NCBI RefSeq assembly: GCF_003253735.1
Contig: NZ_QKYW01000002.1
Span: forward strand, 62,001-126,000
DNA length: 64,000 nucleotides
DNA from: Pseudomonas sp. URMO17WK12:I2
GTDB taxonomy: Bacteria; Pseudomonadota; Gammaproteobacteria; Pseudomonadales; Pseudomonadaceae
Reading direction: 5' to 3'
A program made the position numbers and the translations under genes. The notes under the pieces are model-generated. The model searched no databases and was not told the DNA's origin. It saw only the letters and a list, made by a program, of their open reading frames with translations. This document shows, in pieces, positions 55,475 through 64,000 of this stretch. Positions within the stretch are counted from its first letter, which is position 1. Each line of letters starts with the position of its first letter.

Positions 55475-55837
55475 TCAACTGGGGCCGATCAGTTCCTTGA
55501 CCTTGGCGATGACCAGGTTGATATCGAAGGGCTTATCGAACACCGCAGCGAACAGCTCGGGGCTGGCGCGCCCGACACTGCCCTGAGCACCACTCATCAG
55601 AATGATCGGCAAATCGGCGAGACCGGCCTTGGCCCGAATTGCACGGGCGAATTCGAGACCATCCATCACCGGCATCATGAAGTCGGTGATGATCAGCTCG
55701 GGCCGCTCACGGTCGAGCACCTCGAGGCCGCGACGACCATTGCTCGCCTTCACCACCATGTAGCCTTCATCTTCCATGGCATAGCCGAGAATATCCGCTA
55801 TCAGGTATTCGTCATCGACTATCAGGATGGTTGTCAT
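55475..55837 (-). CDS. Single-domain response regulator
   Basis: This 120-aa CheY-like receiver has no output domain. The acidic pocket is Asp8-Asp9 in ILIVDDEYL, the phospho-acceptor is Asp52 in IITDFMMPVMDG, the switch Ser82 is in LMSGAQGS and Lys102 is in FDKPFD. It starts 30 bp downstream of the KaiC-like gene, so the two are almost certainly co-transcribed. It probably receives phosphate from one of the two flanking kinases and acts by protein contact. Confidence 0.94.
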   Translation of the reverse strand: MTTILIVDDEYLIADILGYAMEDEGYMVVKASNGRRGLEVLDRERPELIITDFMMPVMDGLEFARAIRAKAGLADLPIILMSGAQGSVGRASPELFAAVFDKPFDINLVIAKVKELIGPS

Positions 55838-55867
55838 AGGTTATCGGCTCGGTCAGGCATACATGGC

Positions 55868-57310
55868 TCAGGCGTCCTGCGCAGGGACCGCATTGCCCGA
55901 CAGCGCACCAGCGGCATGTCTGAAGGCCTTGCTGAGTTCAATACCATGATCACTGATGACCACTTCCAGGAGCGAGGGATCGTAACGGCTGTCCCTCATC
56001 TTAAGTATGGATAGCAGGCGCTTTAGTTCAGCATCTTTTTCCACGAAACGCATGAGCACCAGGTTATCGACGATGCTCGACAGCTCGGGTGCCGGCGCGT
56101 TGATCTCGGCGGCGAACAGGTCGCGCATCTCCCAAGTGGCGAATACGGTAACGCCCATCGCCCGCAACTGGCTCATCAAGGCGCTGAAAAACTCGATCAA
56201 GCGTGCGCTGCCCGTGGCAACGCGGGCCATGCCGCCAAGGCTGTCGATATGCAGGCGCTTGATACCCTTCTCACGCACGGCGTTGATGACCCGCGCGCCC
56301 AGGCCGTCGAGCAGCCCCTCGGTGGTGGGCTGCCACATGATGTGCAACGCGCCGCGCTCCTCGAGGGTCTCCAGGTCCAGGCCAAGAGCCTTGGCCTTGA
56401 GGCGTAAACGCTGCGGCGTTTCGTAGAAACCGAAATGCAGGCCCGGCTCTTCCACCGTCGACTGGGCGAGAAAGTTCAGCCCCAGGGAGGTCTTGCCAAC
56501 GCCTGACGGTCCCATGACCAAGGTGACCGACGAGGCCGACAGACCACCACCGATCAGGCCGTCCAGGCTCGGAATACCGCTGGAAACATACTCCAGGCTT
56601 TCGCTGTCAGGCTGGCTCGGGTGGCTGTACAGGCTCTCCAGACGCGGGTGGATCACCAACCCGTCGTCGGTGATCTCGCATTCGTGCAGACCGGACAAGG
56701 CACCGCTGCCGCGCGTCTTGCGCAGGTGAATGCGGCGCACCGAGCGAGCACCGAACAACTCCTCGCCCAGTTCGATGACGCCGTCGACCATGGTGTGTTC
56801 GGGGCTGCCATCGTCCAGCCGCGAGCTGGTCAGGAACAACACCGTGCACCCGGCAAAGGCCGCATGGCCCTGCAGTTCGGAGATGAATTTCTTGGTGTCG
56901 ATCTGGTTCTCCGCCTTGGAACGTGCATTGAGCAGACCATCGACGATCAGCAGCGTGGCCTTCTGGCGGCTGATCTCGCGCCGCAGCAGCTTGACGACCT
57001 CATCAAGCCCCTCGTTTTCAAGGGTGTCGAAGGCGCTGACGAACTGGATCTCCGCGCCGACCTTGGTCGGGTCGAAGAAACTCATCGTGGAAAGGAATTG
57101 AAAGAGCCTTTCATGGGATTCGGCAAGCAGGGTGGCCACCAGAACACGGCCCCCGTCGCGTACGTGGTTGAACGCGACCTGGTTGGCGAGAATCGTCTTG
57201 CCAGAGCCGGGGCGCCCCTGAACGATATAGGATGCCCCGGCCACCAGACCACCCTTCAAAAGAGCGTCAAGACCCTCGATCCCACTTTGCAGGCGTTGTA
57301 GCTGTTCCAA
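55868..57310 (-). CDS. KaiC-like double RecA-domain ATPase
   Basis: This 480-aa protein has two KaiC domains. CI has Walker A GRPGSGKT (residues 32-39) and a LIVDGLL Walker B. CII has GPSGVGKTSLGLNF (about 265-278), FGFYETPQ with the conserved Glu, and LHIDSLGGMARVATGSARLIEFF. That last stretch is the region corresponding to the phosphosite loop of cyanobacterial KaiC. No KaiA or KaiB is nearby. Non-cyanobacterial KaiC proteins usually act in signalling with histidine kinases and response regulators rather than clocks. Here a PAS kinase lies upstream and a receiver 30 bp downstream. Confidence 0.92.
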   Translation of the reverse strand: MEQLQRLQSGIEGLDALLKGGLVAGASYIVQGRPGSGKTILANQVAFNHVRDGGRVLVATLLAESHERLFQFLSTMSFFDPTKVGAEIQFVSAFDTLENEGLDEVVKLLRREISRQKATLLIVDGLLNARSKAENQIDTKKFISELQGHAAFAGCTVLFLTSSRLDDGSPEHTMVDGVIELGEELFGARSVRRIHLRKTRGSGALSGLHECEITDDGLVIHPRLESLYSHPSQPDSESLEYVSSGIPSLDGLIGGGLSASSVTLVMGPSGVGKTSLGLNFLAQSTVEEPGLHFGFYETPQRLRLKAKALGLDLETLEERGALHIMWQPTTEGLLDGLGARVINAVREKGIKRLHIDSLGGMARVATGSARLIEFFSALMSQLRAMGVTVFATWEMRDLFAAEINAPAPELSSIVDNLVLMRFVEKDAELKRLLSILKMRDSRYDPSLLEVVISDHGIELSKAFRHAAGALSGNAVPAQDA

Positions 57311-57415
57311 GATCTGGCTTGCCTCAGTCGAAATTACGCAAATATTGCCTGGACGGGAAAATACCGCCCAGACTCCGTAGCGCTGGCTGAAAAAATGAGT
57401 GGCGATACTAGCATG

Positions 57416-58576
57416 TTATTCCCCAGCATCTGCCGCCTGAGCTGAACCTGCCGGCAGGTAGAGCTGCATGGTGGTTCCCTGTCCCGCCGTGCTCTCGATC
57501 TGTACGCTGCCACCGGCCTGCCGGGCAAAACCATAGACCTGACTAAGCCCCAGGCCAGTTCCCTTGCCAATGTCCTTGGTGGTGAAGAACGGCTCGAACA
57601 AGCGCGGGCGAATGGCCGGGTCGATACCGCAGCCCTGATCGGCTACGGCGATCAACACGAACTCGCCCTGCAGCCCCTCGACATCTCCGGCCAGCCGTTG
57701 GTTGCTCGCCTCCAGCCGCACCACGCCACTACCGCTCATCGCATCACGTGCATTGAGAATCAGGTTGAGCAGCGCCATTTCCAGCTCGCTGGGGTCCAGC
57801 TGCACGGCGTGCAAGGCCTCGTCCACCTGCATCTCCAGGGTCATGGTTTTGGGCAACGCCTGGCTGATGAAGGTCGACGCCGCATCCAGCAATTGATTGA
57901 GGTCTACCAGGCGACTGGGTTTGGGCTCGCAGCGGGCGAAGGTCAGCAGGTTGCGGGTCATCTGCGCGCCGCGCTCGCCTGCGGTCTGGATATTGTCGAG
58001 CAGACTGGCCAGGCGCTCGGGATCATCGGTGCGGCTGGCCAGCTTGGCGGCACTGAGGATGATGGTCAGCAGGTTGTTGAAATCATGGGCCATGCCGCCA
58101 GTCAGTTGCCCAAGGGCTTCCAGCTTCTGAGCCTGGAACAGCTGGGCGCGCAAGGCGTCGTAACGGCCTTCGGCTTCGCGGCGGTCGGTGATATCGCGGG
58201 TGATCTTGGCCAGGCCGATGATGTCACCCTGTTCGTTGCGAATCGCGTCGATGACCACCAACGCCCAGAAACGCGTGCCGTCCTTGCGTACCCGCCACCC
58301 CTCATCCTGGGCACGACCTTCGCGCCGCGCGCGGTCGAGCAGGTAGCCGGGCTTGCCTGCGCAACGGTCTTCCTCGGTGTAGAAGATCGACAGATGCTGG
58401 CCGATCGCCTCGGCTGCGGCATAGCCTTTGGTGCGCGCGGCACCGGCATTCCAGGACACCACGAACCCGGCAGGGTCGAGCATGAAGATGGCGTAGTCGA
58501 CCACTGCCTGCACCAGCATTTCGTAATGTCGCTCGGTCAGGTTGCCGGGTGAGAGAGGCGCAAACTGGCTGTGCAT
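57416..58576 (-). CDS. PAS-domain sensor histidine kinase
   Basis: This 386-aa soluble kinase has a PAS domain at about residues 20-135 (VVDYAIFMLDPAGFVVSWNAGAARTKGY, PAC segment GWRVRKDGTRFWALVVIDAI) and a HisKA with GGMAHDFNNLLTIILSA. The HATPase follows with NLILNARDAMSGSG, VADQGCGIDPAIRPRLFEPFFTTK and GTGLGLSQVYGFARQAGG. There is no receiver or membrane helix. ATG 58576 is chosen since the frame upstream to 58669 enters the divergent promoter with the nuclease gene. It lies 105 bp upstream of the KaiC-like gene on the same strand, likely the input kinase of that module. Confidence 0.91.
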   Translation of the reverse strand: MHSQFAPLSPGNLTERHYEMLVQAVVDYAIFMLDPAGFVVSWNAGAARTKGYAAAEAIGQHLSIFYTEEDRCAGKPGYLLDRARREGRAQDEGWRVRKDGTRFWALVVIDAIRNEQGDIIGLAKITRDITDRREAEGRYDALRAQLFQAQKLEALGQLTGGMAHDFNNLLTIILSAAKLASRTDDPERLASLLDNIQTAGERGAQMTRNLLTFARCEPKPSRLVDLNQLLDAASTFISQALPKTMTLEMQVDEALHAVQLDPSELEMALLNLILNARDAMSGSGVVRLEASNQRLAGDVEGLQGEFVLIAVADQGCGIDPAIRPRLFEPFFTTKDIGKGTGLGLSQVYGFARQAGGSVQIESTAGQGTTMQLYLPAGSAQAADAGE

Positions 58577-58695
58577 GATGGCCCGTTCCAGGCGGCGATG
58601 GAGGTGCAGTGTAGTCCGCGACCGATGCCGAGTGACAGTGAGTTGTACCATCCGCCCATCCCGTGGCAATTGCCAGATGACGGTCGGCCTGATAT

Positions 58696-58711
58696 CTGTA
58701 TAAAAAAACAG
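58696..58711 (+). promoter_or_regulatory. Candidate LexA (SOS) box upstream of the FAN1-like gene
   Basis: CTGTATAAAAAAACAG is a perfect CTG-N10-CAG match with an AT-rich core, close to the gammaproteobacterial LexA consensus. It sits 16 nt before the ATG at 58727, in the divergent promoter shared with the PAS kinase. The downstream genes encode DNA-repair proteins, which makes SOS control plausible. It overlaps where the promoter or transcription start is expected. Confidence 0.75.
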
Positions 58712-58726
58712 TACCCTGCCTGCCTC

Positions 58727-60367
58727 ATGTCTTCAAGTATCGATACGCGCTTCTATTACCTGCACAACTTTCGCAAGGCCCTGGCCTGGATCGGCGATCG
58801 TCACGCCGACCTGCTCGACGCTCGCGAAGAAGCCTTTCTGCAGACTTTCGACGCACTCCCATGGTCGGCCCAGGCTCTGCTGATGCGCATGATCATGCGC
58901 AAGGGCGTGCACTTTCGCGCCAGCAAACTGAACTACGAGGAAATCGGCTGCTGCCGCCAGGCCGCCACGGCGCTGATCGCCAATGGCTGGGTACTCGACG
59001 ATGCCCCACTGCCCCTCGATGCGCTGCTGGCCCTGCTGCGCAAGGACGAGATCGTCAGCAGCTTTGCCGCGCAGCTCAGCGACCACCGCGCCCGCAAGGA
59101 CGAGCTGCTGGCGCAGCTCGCCTTGCACTTCGAGGACAGCCAGCCATTCGCCAGCTGGTGTCCGACGCTCGACGACGCGCTTTACAGCCTGACCATCGAC
59201 GACCTGAGCGAGCGCCTGCGCCTGATGTTCTTCGGCAATCTGCGCCAGGAGTGGTCGGAGTTCGTGCTCGCCGACCTGGGCATCTTCCGTTATGAAAGCG
59301 TCGACTTCCCGGCTGACTCACGTGCGCTGCGCTGCCGAGCAGACGTCGACGACTACCTGCACCTGCAGCGCTGTCGCGAAGCCTTCGAAGCTGGCGAGGC
59401 CAGCGCTGAGCTGCTCGCACTGATCGACAACCGCCACTACGCCAACCCCTATATCGCCGAACGCCGCGCCAAACTGTTGTTTCGCATCGGCCAGCATCTG
59501 GAGCGCGCCGCCAACTTCGAGCTGGCGTTGCAGGTATACGCCAACAGCGGTTATGGCGCAGCGCGGCAACGGCGTATCCGCGTGCTGGAGCGCACCTTGC
59601 GCCATCAGGAAGCCTTCGAGCTGGCCAGCCAGGCGGTCGCCGAAGCGATCAGCGACGGCGAGTTGCAGCTGGCCGAACGGGCGCTGGTGCGCCTGAGCCG
59701 CCACCTGGGCCTGCCGGCGCAGAAACGCGGCAAGGCGCAGGCACCCGCGCGCCTGGATCTGCAGTTGCCCAAAACGCCCATGCTGGCAGTCGAGCGGCTG
59801 GTGCAACAGCACCTGCAGTGCAGCGACGCGCCGGTGCATTATGTCGAGAACACGTTGATCTGCGGTCTGTTCGGGCTGCTCTGTTGGCCGGCGATATTCG
59901 CCGCCGTACCTGGTGCGTTCTTTCATCCGTTCCAGCATGGCCCGGCGGACCTGCTTACCGCCGAGTTCTATGCGCGGCGGCGCGAGCTGTTTGCCGATTG
60001 CCTGGCACAACTCGACGACGACCGTTACCGCGACAGCATTCGCCAGACCTACCGCGACAAGTTCGGCATCCAGTCGCCGTTCGTGCACTGGGGCGTGCTC
60101 AGCGAAACCTTACTGGAGCAGGCGCTCGATTGCCTGCCGGCCGCCCACCTGCAGGCCTGGTTTCGCCGCCTGCTCGGAGATATCCAGGCCAACCGTTCGG
60201 GCATGCCGGACCTGATCCAGTTCTGGCCCGAGGAAAAGCGCTACCGCATGATCGAAGTGAAAGGCCCTGGTGATCGTCTGCAGGACAACCAGCGTCGCTG
60301 GCTGGCGTTCTGCGCCGAGCACGGCATGCCGGTAGACGTCTGCTACGTGCAGTGGGCCGACGCGTGA
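58727..60367 (+). CDS. FAN1-like VRR-NUC domain nuclease
   Basis: This 546-aa protein has the C-terminal VRR-NUC fold with catalytic Pro494-Asp495 (GMPDLIQFW) and Glu510-Val-Lys512 (MIEVKGPGD), followed by QDNQRRWL. N-terminal helical and TPR-like regions precede it, as in bacterial FAN1. The N-terminus WIGDRHADLL ... MRMIMRKGVHFRASKLNYEEIG matches the SAP/DNA-binding part of Pseudomonas FAN1 as I recall it. FAN1 enzymes cut 5' flaps and process interstrand crosslinks. ATG 58727 follows the LexA-type box; no strong ribosome site is visible. Its stop overlaps the helicase start (GTGA). Confidence 0.9.
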   Translation: MSSSIDTRFYYLHNFRKALAWIGDRHADLLDAREEAFLQTFDALPWSAQALLMRMIMRKGVHFRASKLNYEEIGCCRQAATALIANGWVLDDAPLPLDALLALLRKDEIVSSFAAQLSDHRARKDELLAQLALHFEDSQPFASWCPTLDDALYSLTIDDLSERLRLMFFGNLRQEWSEFVLADLGIFRYESVDFPADSRALRCRADVDDYLHLQRCREAFEAGEASAELLALIDNRHYANPYIAERRAKLLFRIGQHLERAANFELALQVYANSGYGAARQRRIRVLERTLRHQEAFELASQAVAEAISDGELQLAERALVRLSRHLGLPAQKRGKAQAPARLDLQLPKTPMLAVERLVQQHLQCSDAPVHYVENTLICGLFGLLCWPAIFAAVPGAFFHPFQHGPADLLTAEFYARRRELFADCLAQLDDDRYRDSIRQTYRDKFGIQSPFVHWGVLSETLLEQALDCLPAAHLQAWFRRLLGDIQANRSGMPDLIQFWPEEKRYRMIEVKGPGDRLQDNQRRWLAFCAEHGMPVDVCYVQWADA

Positions 60368-62739
60368 GCTACCGCGTGGCGGTGCGCGCCCTGTGCGAAT
60401 TCACCGCCAAATGTGGCGACCTGGACCTGCGTTTCACGCCCTCGCCCACCGCCCAGGAAGGCATGGCCGGGCACGCCACGGTGGTTGCCCGACGGGGCGA
60501 GCACTATGAAGCCGAAGTACCGCTGGCCGGGGAATTCGCCTCGTTACAGGTGCGCGGCCGGGCTGACGGTTTCGATCCGCAGGGCAATCTGCTCGAGGAA
60601 ATAAAGACCCACCGCGGTGACATCAGTCGCATACCGGAAAACCACCGGCAGCTGCACTGGGCGCAGGCGCGGGTTTACGGCTGGCTGCTTTGCCAGAGCC
60701 GCGACCTCGAGCGGATCGACCTCGCCGTGGTGTACTTCAACGTGCTCACCCAGAAGGAAAGCGTGTTCCGCGAAACCCGCACGGCCGCCGAGCTGCAGGA
60801 ATTCTTCGAGACGCTGTGCATGCGTTTCATCACCTGGGCCGAGCAGGAGCAGGCGCACCGCCTGGTCCGTGACGCCGCGCTGGCTGAACTGCGCTTTCCT
60901 CATGCCGAATTCCGTCTCGGCCAGCGCCAGCTGGCCGAATCCGTTTACCGTGCGGCGCGCGATGGCCACTGCCTGATGGCGCAGGCTACCACCGGCATCG
61001 GCAAGACCCTGGGCACGCTGTTTCCGCAGCTCAAGGCGTTCCCGGAAAAAAACCTCGACCGTCTGTTCTTCCTGACTGCCAAGACCCCGGGCCGGCAACT
61101 GGCGCTGCATGCCCTGGATATTCTGCGCGGCGAATCATTGCCGCTGCGTGTGCTGGAGCACGTGGCGCGAGACAAAGCCTGCGAACACCCGGACAAGGCC
61201 TGCCATGGCGAGTCCTGCCCACTCGCTCGTGGTTTCTACGATCGCCTGCCGGCGGCGCGCCAGGCGGCGGTCGAGCGCGTGTGGCTGAACCAGGCTGCGA
61301 TCCGCGAGATCGCCCTGCAGCATGAGGTGTGTCCCTATTACCTGAGCCAGGAGCTGACCCGCTGGGCCGATGTGGTGGTGTGTGATTACAACTATTACTT
61401 CGACCTCAGCGCCCTGCTCTACAGCCTCACGCTGATCAACGAGTGGCGGGTGACGCTATTGGTCGACGAAGCCCACAACCTGATCGAGCGCGCCCGGCGC
61501 ATGTACAGCGCCGAGCTCGACCAGGCGCGCTTCGAAGCCATGCGCAGCAATGCACCCAAGGGACTGAATACTGTACTGACGCGTATCAGCCGCCACTGGA
61601 AGCAATTGCACAAGGAGCAAAGCAAGGAGTACCAGACCTATGCGCAACCACCGGATCTGCTGCTCTTGTCCCTGCAGAAAGCGGTCAGTGCGCTCACCGA
61701 CCACCTGACCGACCAACCCACCGGCAACGATGGCGAACTGCTGCAGTTCTATCTCGACGCCATGGCCTTCTGTCGCCTGGCCGAAGCCTTCGGGCCGCAT
61801 TCGCTGTTCGATATCAGCCGCAAGGAAGACCTGCGTGGGCGCAGCCATTCGGTGTTGTGCCTGCGCAATATCGTGCCGGCGCCTTTTCTAGCGCCGCGCT
61901 TCGAGGACAGCCACAGCACCACGCTGTTCTCCGCCACCCTGAGCCCGGCGCGCTATTACGCCGACCTGCTCGGCTTGCCCGAGGCGACACCCTGGGTGGA
62001 TGTCGAATCCCCCTTCCAGGCGCGGCAACTGCAGGTTCAGGCGGTCAGCAACCTGTCGACCCGCTACCAGCACCGCGAGCGCTCGCTGGCCCCCATAGTC
62101 GCGCTGATGGCGCGACAGTTCACCGAACGCCCGGGCAACTACCTGGCGTTCTTCAGCAGCTACGCCTACCTGCAACAGGTGCTGGAACTGTTCGACCGTG
62201 AGCATCCCAAGCTCGAGCGCTGGGTACAGGCCCGGCAGATGGACGAGACCGAGCGCCAGCAGTTTCTCGAGCGCTTCGAGCCTGGCGGCCGGGGCATCGG
62301 TTTCGCGGTGCTCGGCGGTGTGTTCGGTGAAGGCATCGACCTGCCGGGTGACCGCCTGATCGGCGCCTTCATCGCCACCCTGGGGCTGCCGCAGATCAAC
62401 CCGATCAACGAGCAGATCAAGCTGCGCATGGCCGAGATGTTCGGCAGCGGTTACGACTACACCTACCTGTACCCCGGCCTGCAAAAGGTCGTGCAGGCCG
62501 CCGGCCGGGTGATTCGCACCCCCCAGGACAGCGGCGTGGTGCACCTGATGGACGACCGTTTCACCCTGCCCGAAGTACGCGCCCTGCTACCCGGCTGGTG
62601 GCAGGTGGAGCGCAGTCGGGTGCCGCAAACGCCGATGTTGCCGCCCATGGTTCGGCGACCCGTACCGGTAAAACAGCCAACACCAGTCGAACCCCTGCCC
62701 GCCCATACCCAGCGCGGTCTTTTCGATCCGCCAGGCTGA
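60364..62739 (+). CDS. PDDEXK nuclease - XPD/DinG-type helicase fusion
   Basis: This 791-aa protein has an N-terminal RecB/Cas4-like nuclease with GMAGH (His37), RADG (Asp68), EEIK (Glu79, Lys81) and QARVY (Gln101, Tyr105). An SF2 iron-sulfur helicase follows: Walker A TGIGKT (210-215), four FeS cysteines at 273, 280, 285 and 323, DEAH at 368-371, and a C-terminal GEGIDLPGDRLIGAFI ... QAAGRVIR motif VI. It likely unwinds and trims damaged DNA. GTG 60364 overlaps the FAN1-like stop, so the two are coupled under the same SOS-type box. Confidence 0.92.
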   Translation: MSYRVAVRALCEFTAKCGDLDLRFTPSPTAQEGMAGHATVVARRGEHYEAEVPLAGEFASLQVRGRADGFDPQGNLLEEIKTHRGDISRIPENHRQLHWAQARVYGWLLCQSRDLERIDLAVVYFNVLTQKESVFRETRTAAELQEFFETLCMRFITWAEQEQAHRLVRDAALAELRFPHAEFRLGQRQLAESVYRAARDGHCLMAQATTGIGKTLGTLFPQLKAFPEKNLDRLFFLTAKTPGRQLALHALDILRGESLPLRVLEHVARDKACEHPDKACHGESCPLARGFYDRLPAARQAAVERVWLNQAAIREIALQHEVCPYYLSQELTRWADVVVCDYNYYFDLSALLYSLTLINEWRVTLLVDEAHNLIERARRMYSAELDQARFEAMRSNAPKGLNTVLTRISRHWKQLHKEQSKEYQTYAQPPDLLLLSLQKAVSALTDHLTDQPTGNDGELLQFYLDAMAFCRLAEAFGPHSLFDISRKEDLRGRSHSVLCLRNIVPAPFLAPRFEDSHSTTLFSATLSPARYYADLLGLPEATPWVDVESPFQARQLQVQAVSNLSTRYQHRERSLAPIVALMARQFTERPGNYLAFFSSYAYLQQVLELFDREHPKLERWVQARQMDETERQQFLERFEPGGRGIGFAVLGGVFGEGIDLPGDRLIGAFIATLGLPQINPINEQIKLRMAEMFGSGYDYTYLYPGLQKVVQAAGRVIRTPQDSGVVHLMDDRFTLPEVRALLPGWWQVERSRVPQTPMLPPMVRRPVPVKQPTPVEPLPAHTQRGLFDPPG

Positions 62740-62893
62740 AAGCCCACCGGCAGCCCATTGCCGTCGGTGGCAAAGCATTGCCTGCCAAGCGTCAGCACCC
62801 TAAAAAATACACATCCGAATCAATTAGTTATCTTCACACCATGCAATGGCACAAGCCTTGCTGAGCTACACGCTCACGACAAGGAGGCCCGTC

Positions 62894-63424
62894 ATGAGCA
62901 TCATTGGTTCGTTCAATCCCTACACAATGGCCACGTCCCTGCAGCGCAGCCGCGCCGAGGAACTGGATTTCAAGAAAAGCAGCGATGCAGCGCTGCTCGT
63001 CGAGCCCGGCAAGCCGCGGGAAAACCAGCAGGTCGCACCGACGTTCAAAAGCGCTGAGTCGAACGCCCACCAGCAGGCCTACGAGGAAGCCTTCGCGCGG
63101 ATGCTGGTTACCCTCAACAGCTCGGCCAGCCGGGCAAGCGAGAGCACCTCGCAGAGCGCGGACGAGATCGCCGCCGGCAGCGAAAGCACCGGCGCATCCA
63201 AGCCGAGCGCCGTCGACCAGTTCATGGCCTACATGAACATGACGCCGGCCGAGAAGATGCGCGACAAGATCCTCAAGGAAGTCGGCATGACCGAGGAAGA
63301 ACTCGAGAACCTGCCGCCGGAGCAGCGCGCCGCGGCCGAACGGGAAATTGCCGAGAAGCTGCAGACGCTTCAGGAGCTGCAGGCCGCGCAGGATGAACCA
63401 GACACCCTGCACGAACACGCCTGA
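62894..63424 (+). CDS. Hypothetical 176-aa protein
   Basis: This soluble, probably largely disordered protein has a conserved-looking start MSIIGSFNPYTMATSLQRSR, a Ser/Ala-rich middle (SSASRASESTSQSADEIAAG) and a helical acidic C-terminus. The C-terminal part reads VDQFMAYMNMTPAEKMRDKI and GMTEEELENLPPEQRAAAERE. The M-T-P-A-E-K-M-R and E-E-E-L-x-x-L-P-P-E-x-R pattern looks like a short conserved helical motif seen in several uncharacterised proteobacterial proteins. A strong AAGGAGG precedes ATG 62894. Function unknown. It is convergent with the carboxypeptidase gene, with no gap between them. Confidence 0.8.
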   Translation: MSIIGSFNPYTMATSLQRSRAEELDFKKSSDAALLVEPGKPRENQQVAPTFKSAESNAHQQAYEEAFARMLVTLNSSASRASESTSQSADEIAAGSESTGASKPSAVDQFMAYMNMTPAEKMRDKILKEVGMTEEELENLPPEQRAAAEREIAEKLQTLQELQAAQDEPDTLHEHA

Positions 63425-64000
63425 TCAGCGCAGACGATCGACCAGCTGGCCAATCACGCCGAGCATGTCGGCAGCCAGCTTCATCGAGCGCTCGCCGTTC
63501 CAGCCGGTCTGAGGGTTGGGGGTATCGTCATGATCCTTGAACGGCATCTCCAGGGTGAATGACAGGCAGTCGAACTCCTCGCCAACCGCGTTGCAGGCCA
63601 GGTTGAGGTTGGCCTTGCCCGGTGCGCTGCGCGGGTAGCCGAAGCGGGTCTGGAACTCGGCCCCGCTGTCCACCAGGCGCTGGCGAAACTCGCTCTCCAG
63701 TGCCTCCAGGCGCGGGGTGAAGCCGGGGTTGCCCTCGCAGCCGGCGGTGAACACGTGGGGAATTTCCTCGTCACCGTGGATATCCAGAAACAGGTCAACG
63801 CCAATCTCGCGCATCGCCTGCTGCACGAACAGCACTTCCGGGCTGCGCTCGGTGCTCGCCGACTGCCAGGCGCGGTTCAGATCCTGCCCAGCCGCATTGG
63901 TGCGCAGGTGACCGCGGAAAGCGCCGTCGGGGTTCATGTTCGGTACCAGGTACAGGTCGGCCTGTTGCAGCAGTGCATCCAGCTCGCTGTCGGCGGAGTC
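63425..64000 (-). CDS. M14-family zinc carboxypeptidase, C-terminal part (cut by window edge)
   Basis: The minus-strand frame is open to the window end, so the N-terminus (with the HxxE zinc motif) is missing; 191 codons are visible. It shows LYLVPNMNPDGAFRGHLRTN with the substrate Arg, GQDLNRAW, the third zinc ligand in LFLDIHGDEEIPH, and the catalytic Glu in SFTLEMPFKD. This set is typical of the cytosolic carboxypeptidase (Nna1-like) branch of M14 found in bacteria. No signal peptide can be judged. The natural substrate is unknown. Confidence 0.88.
   Translation of the reverse strand, partial: DSADSELDALLQQADLYLVPNMNPDGAFRGHLRTNAAGQDLNRAWQSASTERSPEVLFVQQAMREIGVDLFLDIHGDEEIPHVFTAGCEGNPGFTPRLEALESEFRQRLVDSGAEFQTRFGYPRSAPGKANLNLACNAVGEEFDCLSFTLEMPFKDHDDTPNPQTGWNGERSMKLAADMLGVIGQLVDRLR

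Overview
The window is GC-rich, densely packed chromosomal DNA of a Pseudomonas-type gammaproteobacterium. The evidence is a leucine-degradation block in the order liuR-liuABCDE, an opdH/tctCBA-like tricarboxylate uptake locus, OprD-family porin signatures, a bdcA/bdcR pair, a FAN1-type VRR-NUC nuclease and the overall codon usage. Species cannot be named from the sequence. No rRNA, tRNA, CRISPR array, transposase or prophage block was seen.

Layout. 1-8.9 kb holds housekeeping and accessory genes: a membrane protein cut by the window edge with a small XRE regulator, a ZapE/AFG1 ATPase, a patatin phospholipase, a lipid A acyltransferase, an acetyl-CoA acetyltransferase, a TetR/MFS/BdcA-like SDR locus and a YkvA protein. 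9.2-10 kb is an FKBP lipoprotein. 10.2-17.2 kb is liuRABCDE on the minus strand, which takes isovaleryl-CoA to acetyl-CoA plus acetoacetate and has a MerR-type operator in front of liuR. 17.2-18.5 kb holds three small genes. 18.6-30.5 kb is a tricarboxylate island: two PrpF/GalD-type isomerase paralogues diverge around a LysR regulator, with CitMHS and DctA carriers on one side and an OprD porin, TctC, TctB, TctA and a D-2-hydroxyacid dehydrogenase on the other.

31.4-48.7 kb is a Wzx/Wzy-type exopolysaccharide operon on the plus strand: outer-membrane barrel, short Wza-like protein, Wzc-like tyrosine kinase, PHP phosphatase, a new 55-aa ORF, WcaJ-like initiating transferase, Ugd, a GT2, Gmd, Fcl, Gmm, Wzy-like polymerase, a second GT2, a GT26 protein, ManC and a second GT26 protein, ending at a strong terminator. 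Its missing parts (Wzx flippase, pyruvyl transferase, plus a nitroreductase) lie on the minus strand at 49.6-53.2 kb, across a repeat-rich spacer. The gene set predicts a colanic-acid-like acidic polymer with glucose or galactose at the reducing end, glucuronate, L-fucose and/or mannose, and pyruvate ketals.

53.6-58.6 kb is a minus-strand signalling module: PAS histidine kinase, double-RecA KaiC-like ATPase, single-domain response regulator and hybrid kinase. Divergent from it, at 58.7-62.7 kb, a FAN1-like nuclease overlaps a PDDEXK-XPD/DinG-type helicase, behind a perfect CTG-N10-CAG LexA-type box. The window ends with an uncharacterised 176-aa protein and a partial M14 carboxypeptidase.

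The most novel-looking items are the SOS-boxed FAN1/nuclease-helicase pair, the KaiC-kinase module, the paired PrpF isomerases with their own transporters, and the split fucose exopolysaccharide locus with its 55-aa ORF. Others are a perfect inverted repeat of DnaA-box sequence beside an AT-rich tract, and a possible decayed gene at 30.7-31.3 kb.
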